From DASUPK01 sp963833375 (lineage in GTDB: Bacteria > Actinomycetota > Thermoleophilia > Solirubrobacterales > 70-9), in NCBI GenBank assembly GCA_963833375.1, contig CAWHXR010000007.1, positions 62,001 to 126,000 of the forward strand: 64,000 nucleotides of DNA, in the 5' to 3' direction. The first letter of the stretch is position 1; each line of letters starts with the position of its first letter. The notes under the pieces were generated by a model. That model had not been told where the DNA came from, searched no databases, and saw nothing but the letters and a program-made list of their open reading frames with translations. The position numbers and the translations under genes are program-made. Positions 42,880-51,586 of this stretch are shown piece by piece.

Positions 42880-43320
42880 ATGCTGTTGAAGCTCCGTAAG
42901 AGGATGGCCAGAGAGGAGTCGGGCTTCACGCTCGTCGAGCTCCTGGTCGTCATGCTCATTCTCGGCCTGCTGGCCGCAATCGCCATTCCCTCGTTCTTCA
43001 ACCAGAGGGACAAGGCTCGGGATGCGGAGGCCAAGTCGGCTGTCCGCACCTCGCAGACGGCGATGGAGACGTACGCGACGGACCATCAGGGTACGTACGC
43101 GGGCGCCACTCCGGGCGACCTTCAGACCATCGAGACGACGCTGAATGACGTCGGCGCACGCCTGCACGTCACTTCGACGGCGACCTCGTACACGGTCACG
43201 GTCGATTCGAACAACACGCCGAACACGTTCTCGATCACGAGGGCGGCGTCCGGACTCACCACGCTCAGCTGCGTGAATGCCGGCAACGACGGCTGCCCCG
43301 CCAACGGGCAATGGGGCTAG
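42880..43320 (+). CDS. pilA: Type IV major pilin (prepilin PilA)
   Basis: 146 residues. Prepilin signal MLLKLRKRMAREESG with cleavage before Phe16 (ESG-FTLVELLVVMLILG), Glu at +5 of the mature pilin, then the hydrophobic helix AAIAIPSFFNQRDKARDAEAKS. The C-terminal head is short with a Cys pair (SCVNAGNDGCPANG) likely forming a disulfide. Strong ribosome site AAGGAGG at 42868-42874. Under a sigma-28-like promoter and a c-di-GMP riboswitch; ends in a strong terminator, so it is a monocistronic, highly expressed unit. Confidence 0.94.
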   Translation: MLLKLRKRMAREESGFTLVELLVVMLILGLLAAIAIPSFFNQRDKARDAEAKSAVRTSQTAMETYATDHQGTYAGATPGDLQTIETTLNDVGARLHVTSTATSYTVTVDSNNTPNTFSITRAASGLTTLSCVNAGNDGCPANGQWG

Positions 43321-43359
43321 TCAGTTGAGCTGACCATCAGGCGCCACGCGCCTGGAGTC

Positions 43360-43394
43360 GGAGGGCGGGCCTTCGGGCCCGCCCTCCGCTTTTT
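43360..43394 (+). terminator. Intrinsic terminator after pilA
   Basis: GGAGGGCGGGCC (43360-43371), loop TTCG, GGCCCGCCCTCC (43376-43387), then GCTTTTT. A 12-bp perfect GC stem plus T-run: a canonical terminator 40 nt after the pilA stop. It makes pilA a separate transcript from the minor pilin genes. Confidence 0.9.
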
Positions 43395-43436
43395 GCGGCC
43401 CCACGTCTCTGGCCATTTGATCGAGCTCCCGCGGGT

Positions 43437-43455
43437 TTCATCAATCCTCGGTATG
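43437..43455 (+). promoter_or_regulatory. Shared 19-nt motif upstream of minor pilin genes
   Basis: TTCATCAATCCTCGGTATG lies 58 nt ahead of the PilX-like gene. The same motif with three changes (TTCATCACTCTTGGGTATG) is at 47886-47904, 66 nt ahead of pilM. It may be a promoter or operator common to two pilus operons; it does not fit the -35/-10 or TAAA-N15-GCCGATAA patterns. Confidence 0.5.
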
Positions 43456-43512
43456 TGGCGGACGCAGGTGCCGCCGATGGGAAGCCGTAGGCCAGATCCC
43501 GAAAGGCAAGGT

Positions 43513-44937
43513 ATGGACGGCACGAGACCGGCATCAGCACGCAACATCCTGAGCCTCGCAGCGCGGCTCCGAGACGAGCGGGGATTCGCGCTGCCGACGA
43601 CGATGCTGATGCTGATCGCCGCCTTCGCCATCGTCAGCGTCGGGGTGGTCTCGGCCATCGATGCCCAAAAGGGCACCGTTCGCGACCAGAGCACCAAGTC
43701 GGCGGTGCAGCTCGCCGACACCGGGGTCAACCAGGCGCTGCTCCACTTCAACCGGATCGCGCCCAGCCCCGCGAACGCCTGCAGCCCCGTCAGCAGCACG
43801 CCGCCCTCGGGCGGCTGGTGCCCTGCGATCACCGCAAGCGACCCGGCCGGCGGCACCTACAGCTATCAGGTGCGCGTCTGCGATGCGACCGGTTCGTGTC
43901 CGCCCGCTGCCGGGAAGCCCCCGTACAGCCTCGAGGTCGTCGGCACCGGGACGAGGGGGGATGCGGTCCGCCGGGTGGACGTCAGGGGTCATTCAGTGTC
44001 GGGCCAGTCCGTGTTCGGCGACTATCAGGTGATGGCGGGCGACGGGATCACACTGGACTCCAACTCGAGGATTCACGCGGGAACGGCCACCAACGGCGAC
44101 ATCGTGCTGAGCTCGAACGCCAAGCAGTGCGGCCAGGCGAGTGTCGGCGTCGGCCACCAGCTCCAGCAGGCCGGCTCGAACAGCTACTTCCAGGACCCGG
44201 AGTGCACGGCCCCCAACGCCACGGTCGGGGAGGACGACATCGTGCTGCCGCGGGTCAACCAGGGCGACGTGGCGACGAACAACAACAACTCGAACTTCTT
44301 CGCCGTGGACACGGCGAGCGGCAACAAGGCGGCCGCCTGCTGGAGCGGCATGAAGGCCAGCGGAACCAACGGCACCTGCGGCTCGCGGGAGCTGAATATC
44401 GGCAGCAACAGCGCCGTCACCCTGAACGGCACGAGGTACAGCTTCTGCAAGCTGACCATGAGCAGCAACAGCGCCCTGTACGTGGCCGCGGGCCAGACCA
44501 CGGCGATCTACTTCGACTCGCCCGAGAACTGCGGCTACACGTCAAGCGTGGTTCAGATCGACATGGCATCGAACACGCGAATCAGCTCCAACTCCGGCAA
44601 CCCGGTACAGCTGCTCTTCGTCGGGTCCGAAGCGAACCCGCGGGATCTGAACTTCATTCACACGATTCTGCACCTGTCGAGCAACACCGACATCAACGCC
44701 GCCTGCGAGCAGAACTTCGTCGTCTACGCGCCGCTCAGCGACATCGTCCTGAACAGCAACTCCACCTACTGCGGTGCACTAGCCGGCAAGTCGATCCACC
44801 TCGACAGCAACGCCGACGTCAGGACCAATGGAGCCTCCCAGGGTTTCATCGTCCCGTACACCTCTCCCCACTACTCGATCGACCGGTTCGTGGAGTGCTC
44901 GGCCACCACCGCCAGCCCCCCGAGCAGCGGGTGCTGA
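43513..44937 (+). CDS. PilX-like minor pilin or pilus assembly protein with repeat-rich ectodomain
   Basis: 474 residues. Class IV-like prepilin signal: basic AARLRDERG then FALPTTMLMLIAAFAIVSVGVV, with Gly-Phe cleavage and no Glu at +5, as in PilX/GspK-like proteins. The ectodomain has many Ser-Asn-rich turns (SSNAK, GSNSYFQ, NNNNSNFF, SSNSAL, ASNTRISSNSG, SSNTDIN, NSNSTYC), giving a predicted right-handed beta-solenoid-like surface structure, with Cys residues in it. First gene of the minor pilin operon (followed by 44941 and 45537). Starts at ATG 43513. Confidence 0.75.
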   Translation: MDGTRPASARNILSLAARLRDERGFALPTTMLMLIAAFAIVSVGVVSAIDAQKGTVRDQSTKSAVQLADTGVNQALLHFNRIAPSPANACSPVSSTPPSGGWCPAITASDPAGGTYSYQVRVCDATGSCPPAAGKPPYSLEVVGTGTRGDAVRRVDVRGHSVSGQSVFGDYQVMAGDGITLDSNSRIHAGTATNGDIVLSSNAKQCGQASVGVGHQLQQAGSNSYFQDPECTAPNATVGEDDIVLPRVNQGDVATNNNNSNFFAVDTASGNKAAACWSGMKASGTNGTCGSRELNIGSNSAVTLNGTRYSFCKLTMSSNSALYVAAGQTTAIYFDSPENCGYTSSVVQIDMASNTRISSNSGNPVQLLFVGSEANPRDLNFIHTILHLSSNTDINAACEQNFVVYAPLSDIVLNSNSTYCGALAGKSIHLDSNADVRTNGASQGFIVPYTSPHYSIDRFVECSATTASPPSSGC

Positions 44938-44940
44938 TCC

Positions 44941-45510
44941 TTGCGGTCGCAGCTCGACAGGGTGATCGGACGCGCCAGCGGGCAGGAGGGCTTCACCCTG
45001 CCAGAGCTGTTGATGGCGACCGTCCTCGGTCTGCTGGTCGTCGGCGTGGCGGCGACCGTGTTCAGCGCAGCCGTCCGCAGCCAGCCTGGCCTGACGAAGC
45101 GCGGTGACGCGATCTCGCAGGCGCGCTTCACGATGGAGCGGCTGACCCGCGAGCTGCGTCAGGGAGGAAGCGTCTACACGGCGACACCCACGCAGCTCTC
45201 CTTCGTCACCTACGTCGACAGCGCCACCTGCGGCGGCGCGCACTCCTCCACCGCGATCGCGTGCCGGGTGACCTACACGTGCACGACAGCGTGCACGCGG
45301 GTCGAGGCGAAGCCCGACGGCACCGGCCCGGGCGGGGCGGTGACCGTGGTCTCGGGCCTCTCCAGCGGCAATGTCTTCAGCTACTCGCCCAGCACCACCG
45401 CCCCGATGTACATCGGTGCCACCTTCACCTTCCCGGGCCAGAACGGCGATGACGCGATCACCGTCTCCGACGGCGCCGCCCTGCGCAACCCGGCCGCGCC
45501 AACGTCATGA
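44941..45510 (+). CDS. PilW-like minor prepilin
   Basis: 189 residues, TTG start, 3 nt after the previous stop. Prepilin motif QEGFTLPELLMATVLGLLVVGVAATVF (Gly-Phe cleavage, Glu at +5). Next comes a helix SQARFTMERLTRELRQGGSVYTATP, the region found in GspJ/PilW proteins, then a beta domain with Cys pairs (CGGAHSSTAIACRVTYTCTTAC). Likely part of the initiating minor pilin complex together with neighbours. Ends with TGA overlapping the next upstream start codon. Confidence 0.8.
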   Translation: MRSQLDRVIGRASGQEGFTLPELLMATVLGLLVVGVAATVFSAAVRSQPGLTKRGDAISQARFTMERLTRELRQGGSVYTATPTQLSFVTYVDSATCGGAHSSTAIACRVTYTCTTACTRVEAKPDGTGPGGAVTVVSGLSSGNVFSYSPSTTAPMYIGATFTFPGQNGDDAITVSDGAALRNPAAPTS

Positions 45511-45536
45511 AGGCTCCACGAGACAGGAGGGAATCG

Positions 45537-47045
45537 ATGCGCTTGTTCAGGCGGCTGGCAGGGGGCGAACGCGGAATGACCATCGCCGAGGTGATGATCG
45601 CGCTGCTGATTCTCGCCGGCGGCTCGCTGGCGGTCCTCAACCTGATCACCGCCGCCGCGCACAACAGCTTCCGCAGCGAGCAGAGCCAGGTCGTCTCCAA
45701 CCGCCTCCAGAGCGAGATGGAGAGGATCGAACAGCTCCCCTACAACCTGGTCGCTCTCACCGACCTGCCGGCTGACTCGCCCGACACCAACAATCCGGCC
45801 TGGCGTGTGCAGGGGGCGAGCTACTCGATCACGCACGACGGCACCCAGCCCTTCCCGCTGGTCTACAACGGCAGCGCCCTCGACGGCGGTGGCACCGTCA
45901 ACCGCGGCGTGGTCGACCCCGCGCCGACGCACTTCACCAGCGGCGACGTCGGAGGCACGATCTACCGCTACGTCGTCTGGCGCAACGACCCATCCTGCCC
46001 CGAGGTCACCTGTCCCGGGTCGCAGGACATGAAGCGGGTGATCGTGGCGATCGTCCTCGACGGCACCGCGGCGGGCGGCGCCACGCGGCCCTACCAGGAG
46101 ATCTACAAGGAGATCTCGAACCCTGCGACCAGCCCGATCAATGACCCCAACCCGGGCCCAGCCTGCACTGGCGGCAGCGATTGCGACACGTCGACCGGGC
46201 AGTGCACGGGAACGGACTGCACCGGTGGGGGCAACACGAACCCCGACGGCGTCCCCTGGACCTTCTGGCTCACGGATACGCCCTGCAACAACAGCAGCCG
46301 CCAGCCGATCAACGGCGACCACCTGCTGCACAACACGAACGGCCTCTGCTCGGCCGGCCTGAAGACCTCGAGCGACTGCAGCGTCACGGGTTGTACGCCC
46401 GGAGCGCCCGACATGATGGTGACCAGCGCCCCGCCGCTCACCGGGGAGACGCCGCTCTGGGACTACGCCACCGACCTCGAGCCCCCACTGAATCCGGATC
46501 AGGACAAGGGTATCCAGATGCCTCCCCCCGGCACCAACGGCTGCCTCTCCTCCCTCTTCCAGCCGCTGGTCAGCGGAGGCGGAGGGCCGATCCCGGATCC
46601 CGACGCGACCCGCATGCAGACGATCCACAAGTGGCTGTCGCCGCAGATGGGCACCGGCTTCAACGTCACGCTCAGCGGAACCGGGACCCTCAACCTGTGG
46701 ACGCAGAGCATCAACGCCGCCTCCTACAACGGCAAGATCTGCGTCTGGCTCTTCGAGCGTCACCTCAACGTGTTCGGGGTTCCGGTCGACATACCGGCGA
46801 TCAATCTGGCCACCAACCTCACCTACTTCACATACTCCGCGAGCACCTGGCCCACCGGCTGGACCGAGATCCACGTCCCGCTCCGCTTCAACCTCTCCAC
46901 CGCACTCGGACCCAGCAGCCAGCTCGGCCTCGCAATCCAGGTCGAGAAGGCCGGCACCGGGGGCGGGGGAATGCAGTTCCTCTACGACGAGCCGAGCTTC
47001 GACAGCCGGCTCCAGGTGACCACCCGGTCGGTCCGGCCGTTCTGA
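45537..47045 (+). CDS. PilV-like minor prepilin with a large ectodomain
   Basis: 502 residues from ATG 45537 (AGGAGG six bases upstream; an earlier ATG at 45507 overlaps the previous gene). Prepilin motif GGERGMTIAEVMIALLILAGGSLAVLNLI (Gly-Met cleavage, Glu at +5), followed by the helix of PilV/GspI-type pilins. The remaining about 430 residues form an unusually large ectodomain rich in Pro, Thr, Asn and Cys (for example CTGGSDCDTSTGQCTGTDC), ending in a jelly-roll-like segment (TGTLNLWTQSINAASYNGKICVWLFERHLNVFG). It resembles an adhesive pilus-tip protein. Ligand unknown. Confidence 0.78.
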   Translation: MRLFRRLAGGERGMTIAEVMIALLILAGGSLAVLNLITAAAHNSFRSEQSQVVSNRLQSEMERIEQLPYNLVALTDLPADSPDTNNPAWRVQGASYSITHDGTQPFPLVYNGSALDGGGTVNRGVVDPAPTHFTSGDVGGTIYRYVVWRNDPSCPEVTCPGSQDMKRVIVAIVLDGTAAGGATRPYQEIYKEISNPATSPINDPNPGPACTGGSDCDTSTGQCTGTDCTGGGNTNPDGVPWTFWLTDTPCNNSSRQPINGDHLLHNTNGLCSAGLKTSSDCSVTGCTPGAPDMMVTSAPPLTGETPLWDYATDLEPPLNPDQDKGIQMPPPGTNGCLSSLFQPLVSGGGGPIPDPDATRMQTIHKWLSPQMGTGFNVTLSGTGTLNLWTQSINAASYNGKICVWLFERHLNVFGVPVDIPAINLATNLTYFTYSASTWPTGWTEIHVPLRFNLSTALGPSSQLGLAIQVEKAGTGGGGMQFLYDEPSFDSRLQVTTRSVRPF

Positions 47046-47098
47046 GGCCGCCAACGCGGGCCTAAAGCCGCCGGGCGGGGGAGCCGAAAGGAATCCCG

Positions 47099-47857
47099 AT
47101 GGTCCCCACCGCTTCACTTGCCTTCATCGGAGGGATGATCACCGGCAGCTTCGTCGGGGTGGTCGCCCACCGGGTTCCCCGCGGGCGCTCGATCGTCGGG
47201 CCCCGCTCCGAGTGTCCGTCCTGCGGAACGCAGATCGCCGCATATGACAACGTCCCGGTGATCTCCTGGGTCCTTCTGGGCGGGCACTGCCGCAGCTGCA
47301 GCGCGCGCATCCCGGCTCGCTACCCGCTCGTCGAGTTGGCCGTTGGAGCAGCGTTCACGGCGACCGCGATCGTCCTCCACGACGACCCCGCGGCGTTGGC
47401 GCTGGGCCTCGTCTTCGTCGCCCTCCTGGCGGCAATCACCCTGACCGACCTCGAGCGGCGCGTGATTCCCAACGCGATCCTGCTCGTCGGCGCACTGATC
47501 GGCGCCGGGATCGTCGCTGCCACCGATCCGACCAGCCTGCCAGAGCGAGTCGGCGCCGCCGCCGGCGGAGGCGGCTTCCTGCTGCTCGCCGCGCTCATCT
47601 ATCCCCGCGGCATGGGCATGGGGGACGTGAAGCTGGCAGCGGTGATGGGCCTCTTCCTCGGCGTCTCCATCGTGCCCGCGCTCTTCGTCGGCATCGCGCT
47701 GGGCGCACTGGCCGGGTCCTGGCTGATCCTCCGAAACGGCTCCGCGGCTCGCAAGCACGCCGTCCCCTTCGGGCCGTTCCTGGCCATTGGGGGCGTCGTG
47801 GGGCTGCTTGCCGGTGGCCAGATGATCGACGCGTATCTGAACCACCTCGTGGGCTAG
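47099..47857 (+). CDS. pilD: Prepilin peptidase PilD (A24 family)
   Basis: 252 residues, about seven membrane helices. Aspartyl protease that cleaves prepilins and methylates the new N-terminus. N-terminal methylase-type zinc motif CPSC (39-42) and CRSC (about 64-67); catalytic Asp in LTDLERRVIPN near residue 117 and the GMGD motif in YPRGMGMGDVKLAAVMG. Clearly full length. ATG 47099. Processes PilA and the three upstream prepilins. Confidence 0.93.
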   Translation: MVPTASLAFIGGMITGSFVGVVAHRVPRGRSIVGPRSECPSCGTQIAAYDNVPVISWVLLGGHCRSCSARIPARYPLVELAVGAAFTATAIVLHDDPAALALGLVFVALLAAITLTDLERRVIPNAILLVGALIGAGIVAATDPTSLPERVGAAAGGGGFLLLAALIYPRGMGMGDVKLAAVMGLFLGVSIVPALFVGIALGALAGSWLILRNGSAARKHAVPFGPFLAIGGVVGLLAGGQMIDAYLNHLVG

Positions 47858-47885
47858 GGCGGCCCTCGGCTCGGCCCCACCAAGG

Positions 47886-47904
47886 TTCATCACTCTTGGG
47901 TATG
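47886..47904 (+). promoter_or_regulatory. Shared 19-nt motif upstream of pilM
   Basis: TTCATCACTCTTGGGTATG, 16 of 19 positions identical to 43437-43455. It lies between the pilD stop and the pilM start, 66 nt before ATG 47970, so pilMNO may be a separate unit controlled like the minor pilin operon. Confidence 0.5.
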
Positions 47905-47969
47905 GCGAGCCGGGGTCACGCAGCCGATGGAGTGTTGGACAGGCTCTGACACCAGGACACGACGAACCA

Positions 47970-49040
47970 ATGTTCACCACAAGCAAGAAGCCCCAGTCGG
48001 TCGTCGGCCTCGATATCGAGACCGGCAGCATTGCGGCGACCGAGGTGAGCGCGAACGGCTCGCGGGCCGTCAGCCGCACGGCGATCGCCCCGCTCGGCCC
48101 CGGCATCGTCAACGAGGGCGAGGTACTCGACGCCGAGGCCCTCTCGCGGGCGCTTCGTGCGCTCTTCGCCCAGCACAAGCTCGGCAATGCCGTCCGCCTC
48201 GGCATCGCCAACCAGCGGGTGGTCGTCCGGACCCTCCAGCTGCCGCTGATCGAGGATGAGGACGAGATCGATACCGCCGTGCGGTTTCGCGCGCAGGACC
48301 AGATCCCGATGCCGCTCGAGCAGGCCGTCCTCGATCACCGCGTCGTCTCCAGGGGCACTGGCCCGGAGGGCGAGCGGCAGATGGAGGTCCTCGCCGTCGC
48401 CGCCCGGCGGGACATGGTCGTCTCCCTGCTCGAGGCGCTTCGCAAGGCCGGCCTGCGGCCAGTCGGAATCGACCTTTCGGCCTTCGGGATGATTCGCGCG
48501 CTCGACGTCGAGCCAGCGCTGCCTGCCGAGGGCGAGGAGGGTCAGGTACAGACCGCCACACTCTTCTGCTACCTGGGCGACATCACCAATCTCGCCGTGG
48601 CCAGGGGAGGGCAATGTCTGTTCACCCGGGTGGCGCCCTTCGGCATGGAGAACATCGCCCAGCGCCTGGCGGAGCGCGAGGGGGTGCCGATGGAGGATGC
48701 CCGCGACTCCCTGCTCGACGTGGGACTCGAGGAGTCCATCGGCGCTTTCGACGGGGACGAGGCCGCTCAGGCCACGCGCGAGGCCCTGGAGGAGGGCGCC
48801 TCCAAGCTGGTCGATGAGCTGCGGCTCTCGCTCGACTTCTACAGCGCCCAGGAGGGCGCCTCGCCGATCGAGCACGTCGTGCTCTGCGGGCCGGGCAGTA
48901 GCGTCCCCGGCCTCCCGGAGCGCATCCAGGTTGGGCTTGGGCTCGGCGTCGAGGTGATGACGCCGGCGGCCCTCCGCAGCCTCGACGGCGAGGACGCGGC
49001 CAGGCTGACAGTCTCCTACGGATTGGCGATCGGGGACTGA
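47970..49040 (+). CDS. pilM: Type IV pilus assembly protein PilM
   Basis: 356 residues, actin-like cytoplasmic ATPase. Opening VVGLDIETGSIAATEVSANGS gives the phosphate-1 loop; middle LGIANQRVVVRTLQLPLIEDEDEIDTAVRFRAQDQIPMPL matches PilM; later YLGDITNLAVARGGQCLFTR (phosphate-2 region) and HVVLCGPGSSVPGLPERIQVGLG (adenosine motif). PilM binds the N-terminus of PilN and couples to PilB. Start of the pilMNO series; stop overlaps pilN by one base. Confidence 0.92.
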   Translation: MFTTSKKPQSVVGLDIETGSIAATEVSANGSRAVSRTAIAPLGPGIVNEGEVLDAEALSRALRALFAQHKLGNAVRLGIANQRVVVRTLQLPLIEDEDEIDTAVRFRAQDQIPMPLEQAVLDHRVVSRGTGPEGERQMEVLAVAARRDMVVSLLEALRKAGLRPVGIDLSAFGMIRALDVEPALPAEGEEGQVQTATLFCYLGDITNLAVARGGQCLFTRVAPFGMENIAQRLAEREGVPMEDARDSLLDVGLEESIGAFDGDEAAQATREALEEGASKLVDELRLSLDFYSAQEGASPIEHVVLCGPGSSVPGLPERIQVGLGLGVEVMTPAALRSLDGEDAARLTVSYGLAIGD

Positions 49041-49915
49041 TGCGGCCCGTCAACCTGATCCCGCCCGACGCCCGCCGCGGCGACGAGGCACCGCTTCGGA
49101 CCGGACACCTCGTCTACGTGCTGACCGGCGGGCTGGTGTTGCTCCTGCTCGGCATCGTCGCCGTTGCGCTCACCAGCAAGCAGATCGACGACCGCACTGC
49201 TCAGAAGGCGAGCCTCGAGCAAGAGCTCCATCAGGCCACCGCCCAGGCCCAGAGCCTGAACCCTTTCGTCAACTTCCGCATGGTCCAGGAGTCGCGCGCG
49301 AGCACCGTCGCCAGCCTCGCCCAGAGTCGCTTCGATTGGGCGCGAGTCATGCATGAGCTCGCGCTCGTCCTGCCCAGCGACGTCTCGCTGAGCTCACTGA
49401 CCGGAACCGTCAATCCGGGGGTCCAGCTCCAGAGTGAGAGCTCTGGCTCCAGCTCCGCCGGTAGTGACAGCAGCCTCCGAGGCGAGGTCGCGGGCCCTGC
49501 TTTGCAGATCGTCGGCTGCGCCCCCAGCCAGGACGCCGTGGCGGCCTTCGTCTCATCGCTTGAGGACATCGATGGCGTCACTCGCGTCGGCGTGTCCTCC
49601 TCGAAGCTCCCGGAGGTGAACTCCAGCGGATTCACCGGTGAGCCAGGCAACCAGGCCTCCACCGGTTCGACGTCACCGGACGACTGCCAGTCGGGACCGA
49701 CAATCGTCAAGTTCGAGGTCGTCGCCGCCTTCGACGCGGTGCCGACCCCGTCGACCGACACGAGCTCCCCGTCAGTGCCAACGCCGGCGCCTCCGCCGAC
49801 CGGCGGCGACCAGCAGGTCGCTGACGGTCAGACGCAGGAAAACGTCCAGCGAGCGTCCGTGCGGGAGCAGACGGCCAAGGCGGAGAACGCCAAGACCTTG
49901 ATCCCGGGAGGCTGA
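49040..49915 (+). CDS. pilN: Type IV pilus assembly protein PilN
   Basis: 291 residues, single-pass protein. Begins MRPVNLIPPDARRG, the NLLP-type PilM-binding motif, then membrane segment LVYVLTGGLVLLLLGIVAVAL, a coiled coil (DDRTAQKASLEQELHQATAQAQSL) and a PilN-type ferredoxin-like periplasmic domain (LALVLPSDVSLSSLTGTV). A long Ser/Pro/Thr/Gln-rich C-terminal tail is larger than in proteobacterial PilN. Periplasm is here the outer cell-wall zone. Overlap TGATG with pilM. Confidence 0.88.
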   Translation: MRPVNLIPPDARRGDEAPLRTGHLVYVLTGGLVLLLLGIVAVALTSKQIDDRTAQKASLEQELHQATAQAQSLNPFVNFRMVQESRASTVASLAQSRFDWARVMHELALVLPSDVSLSSLTGTVNPGVQLQSESSGSSSAGSDSSLRGEVAGPALQIVGCAPSQDAVAAFVSSLEDIDGVTRVGVSSSKLPEVNSSGFTGEPGNQASTGSTSPDDCQSGPTIVKFEVVAAFDAVPTPSTDTSSPSVPTPAPPPTGGDQQVADGQTQENVQRASVREQTAKAENAKTLIPGG

Positions 49916-49916
49916 G

Positions 49917-50792
49917 ATGAAGGGCTCTGACAAGGCAATCGTGCTCGGCGTCCTGATGGCGGTGGTCCTCGCGGCCGTCTTCTTCAAGGTGCTCTCGCCG
50001 AAGCGGGAGAAGGCGTCGAGCTTGGGCAAGGACATCACGAAGCTCCACTCTCAGATCGACCAGCAGAGGCAAACCGCGCAGTACGGGGAGCAGGCGCGGC
50101 AGGAGTTCCCGACCTACTACGGCCGCCTGGTGGTCCTGGGCAAGGCGGTTCCGGGCCGTGCCGATACCGCCTCGCTGATGGTGCAGCTGAGCGCGATCGC
50201 ACACCGGACCGATGTCCAGTTCCGCGGGATCGCCCTCGGCGCCGGGAGCGGCGACGCCAGCGCCACGGCCACCTCCCCGCCGCCGGCGAGCGGCTCCACC
50301 TCGACCACGAGTACCACCTCGACGACCAGTACGACCTCGACGACGCCCGCGCCGAGCGGCTCGACAAACGACGGCTCGCCCGCGGCAGCCCCCGCGTCCA
50401 GCACGGTCACGGCGACGCCGGCGACCGAGGCTGGCGCGGCGAGCCTGCCGATCGGCGCTGTCGTTGGCTCAGCGGGCCTACCGACCATGCCCTATGACCT
50501 CACCTTCACCGGGAGCTACTTCCACGTCGCCGACTTCCTGAAGGGCGTCGACGACCTGGTCCATATGCGCGGCAGCACCCAGGTGGCGGCCGACGGCAGG
50601 CTGATGACGATCAACGGTTTCTCGCTCTCGTCACCGCTGGACGCGAGCCCGACCCCCAGGCTGAAGGTAACGCTGTCGGTGACGAGCTACGTCACGCCGG
50701 CGGCCCAGGGGCTCACCGCGGGCGCCAGCCCCGGCGGACCCTCGCTGACGCAGCCGCAGACCCAGCCCGCGAGCGCGACGGTGTCGCCATGA
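49917..50792 (+). CDS. pilO: Type IV pilus assembly protein PilO
   Basis: 291 residues. Membrane segment AIVLGVLMAVVLAAVFFKVL near the N-terminus, then a coiled coil (GKDITKLHSQIDQQRQTAQ), a PilO core (PTYYGRLVVLGKAVPGRADTASLMVQLSAIAH) and a Thr/Ser-rich insert with TST repeats encoded by a short tandem DNA repeat (ACCTCGACGACC-type, about 50300-50345). Pairs with PilN. PilO domains end with GSYFHVADFLKGVDDL. Stop overlaps the next start (ATGA). Confidence 0.85.
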   Translation: MKGSDKAIVLGVLMAVVLAAVFFKVLSPKREKASSLGKDITKLHSQIDQQRQTAQYGEQARQEFPTYYGRLVVLGKAVPGRADTASLMVQLSAIAHRTDVQFRGIALGAGSGDASATATSPPPASGSTSTTSTTSTTSTTSTTPAPSGSTNDGSPAAAPASSTVTATPATEAGAASLPIGAVVGSAGLPTMPYDLTFTGSYFHVADFLKGVDDLVHMRGSTQVAADGRLMTINGFSLSSPLDASPTPRLKVTLSVTSYVTPAAQGLTAGASPGGPSLTQPQTQPASATVSP

Positions 50793-51562
50793 AGCCCTGG
50801 AAGGTGCAGAAGTTCTTCGGCGACGTCGTCTACGACCTGCGCAGCCGCGGACTGTTGCCGGTGGTGATCCTGTTGCTGGTCGCGATGGTCGCGGTCCCGA
50901 TGGTGATCTCTCGTGGCAGTCGCGACAGCTCGTCGACGGCCTCGCTCCAGGCAACCGCGGGCACGGTTGCGCCGGCGCCGGAGGGAGAGCGGGCGGTCGT
51001 CTCCTACATCCCCGGCATCCGGGACTACAAGAAGCGGCTCAACGACCTCTCGCCGAAGGACCCCTTCCGCCAGCAGTTCGCGCACTCCGCCGCTGCCGCC
51101 TCCCAGCTGAACTCGACGGTGTCGACCGCGACCCCGACCGGGTCGGCGACCTCGACCTCCGAGAGCAGCACGACCGCAAGCAGCGGCGGCGGCAGCAGCT
51201 CGACCGGCAAGGAAAAGAAGAAGAAGGCGAAGCCGGTCTCCGTCACCTACCAGGTGGACGTGCTCGCGGGCGACGTCAACGCCGCGCTGACCCCGTTCAA
51301 GAACGTGGCCTCGATGACCCCGCTTCCCAGCCAGAGCGCGCCCGCGGTCATCTACTTCGGCCTGACCTCCGATCGCAAGCAGGCGATGTTCCTGGTCTCG
51401 AACCGGGTCGACAGCCTGAACGGCCCGGGGACCTGCGTGCCCGCACCCGACGATTGCGCTCTGCTGACGCTCGCACCGGGGCAGAGCGAGGACCTCCACT
51501 ACACGCAGGACGGCAAGACCTACCGTCTCGTCGTCGCCCGGATCAAGCGCTTCACAAAGTAA
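50789..51562 (+). CDS. Single-pass membrane protein, possible PilP-like pilus assembly factor
   Basis: 257 residues. N-terminal amphipathic MKPWKVQKFFGDVVYDLRSRG, membrane segment LLPVVILLLVAMVAVPMVI, Ser/Thr-rich linker with KEKKKKAKP, and a C-terminal small beta domain (VTYQVDVLAGDVNAALTPFK, APAVIYFGLTSDRKQAMFLV, KTYRLVVARIKRFTK). Position after pilMNO and its overlap with pilO point to the PilP slot, but it lacks a lipobox and I see no HR-domain match. Function inferred from context. Confidence 0.65.
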   Translation: MKPWKVQKFFGDVVYDLRSRGLLPVVILLLVAMVAVPMVISRGSRDSSSTASLQATAGTVAPAPEGERAVVSYIPGIRDYKKRLNDLSPKDPFRQQFAHSAAAASQLNSTVSTATPTGSATSTSESSTTASSGGGSSSTGKEKKKKAKPVSVTYQVDVLAGDVNAALTPFKNVASMTPLPSQSAPAVIYFGLTSDRKQAMFLVSNRVDSLNGPGTCVPAPDDCALLTLAPGQSEDLHYTQDGKTYRLVVARIKRFTK

Positions 51563-51586
51563 AGCTTTGGCGCTATCCTGCGGTTC

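Noticed and set aside
43437..43512. Second c-di-GMP riboswitch ahead of the minor pilins
   Set aside because: No GGCAAAC or CGCAAAGCC blocks; only the short motif TTCATCA...GGTATG is present.
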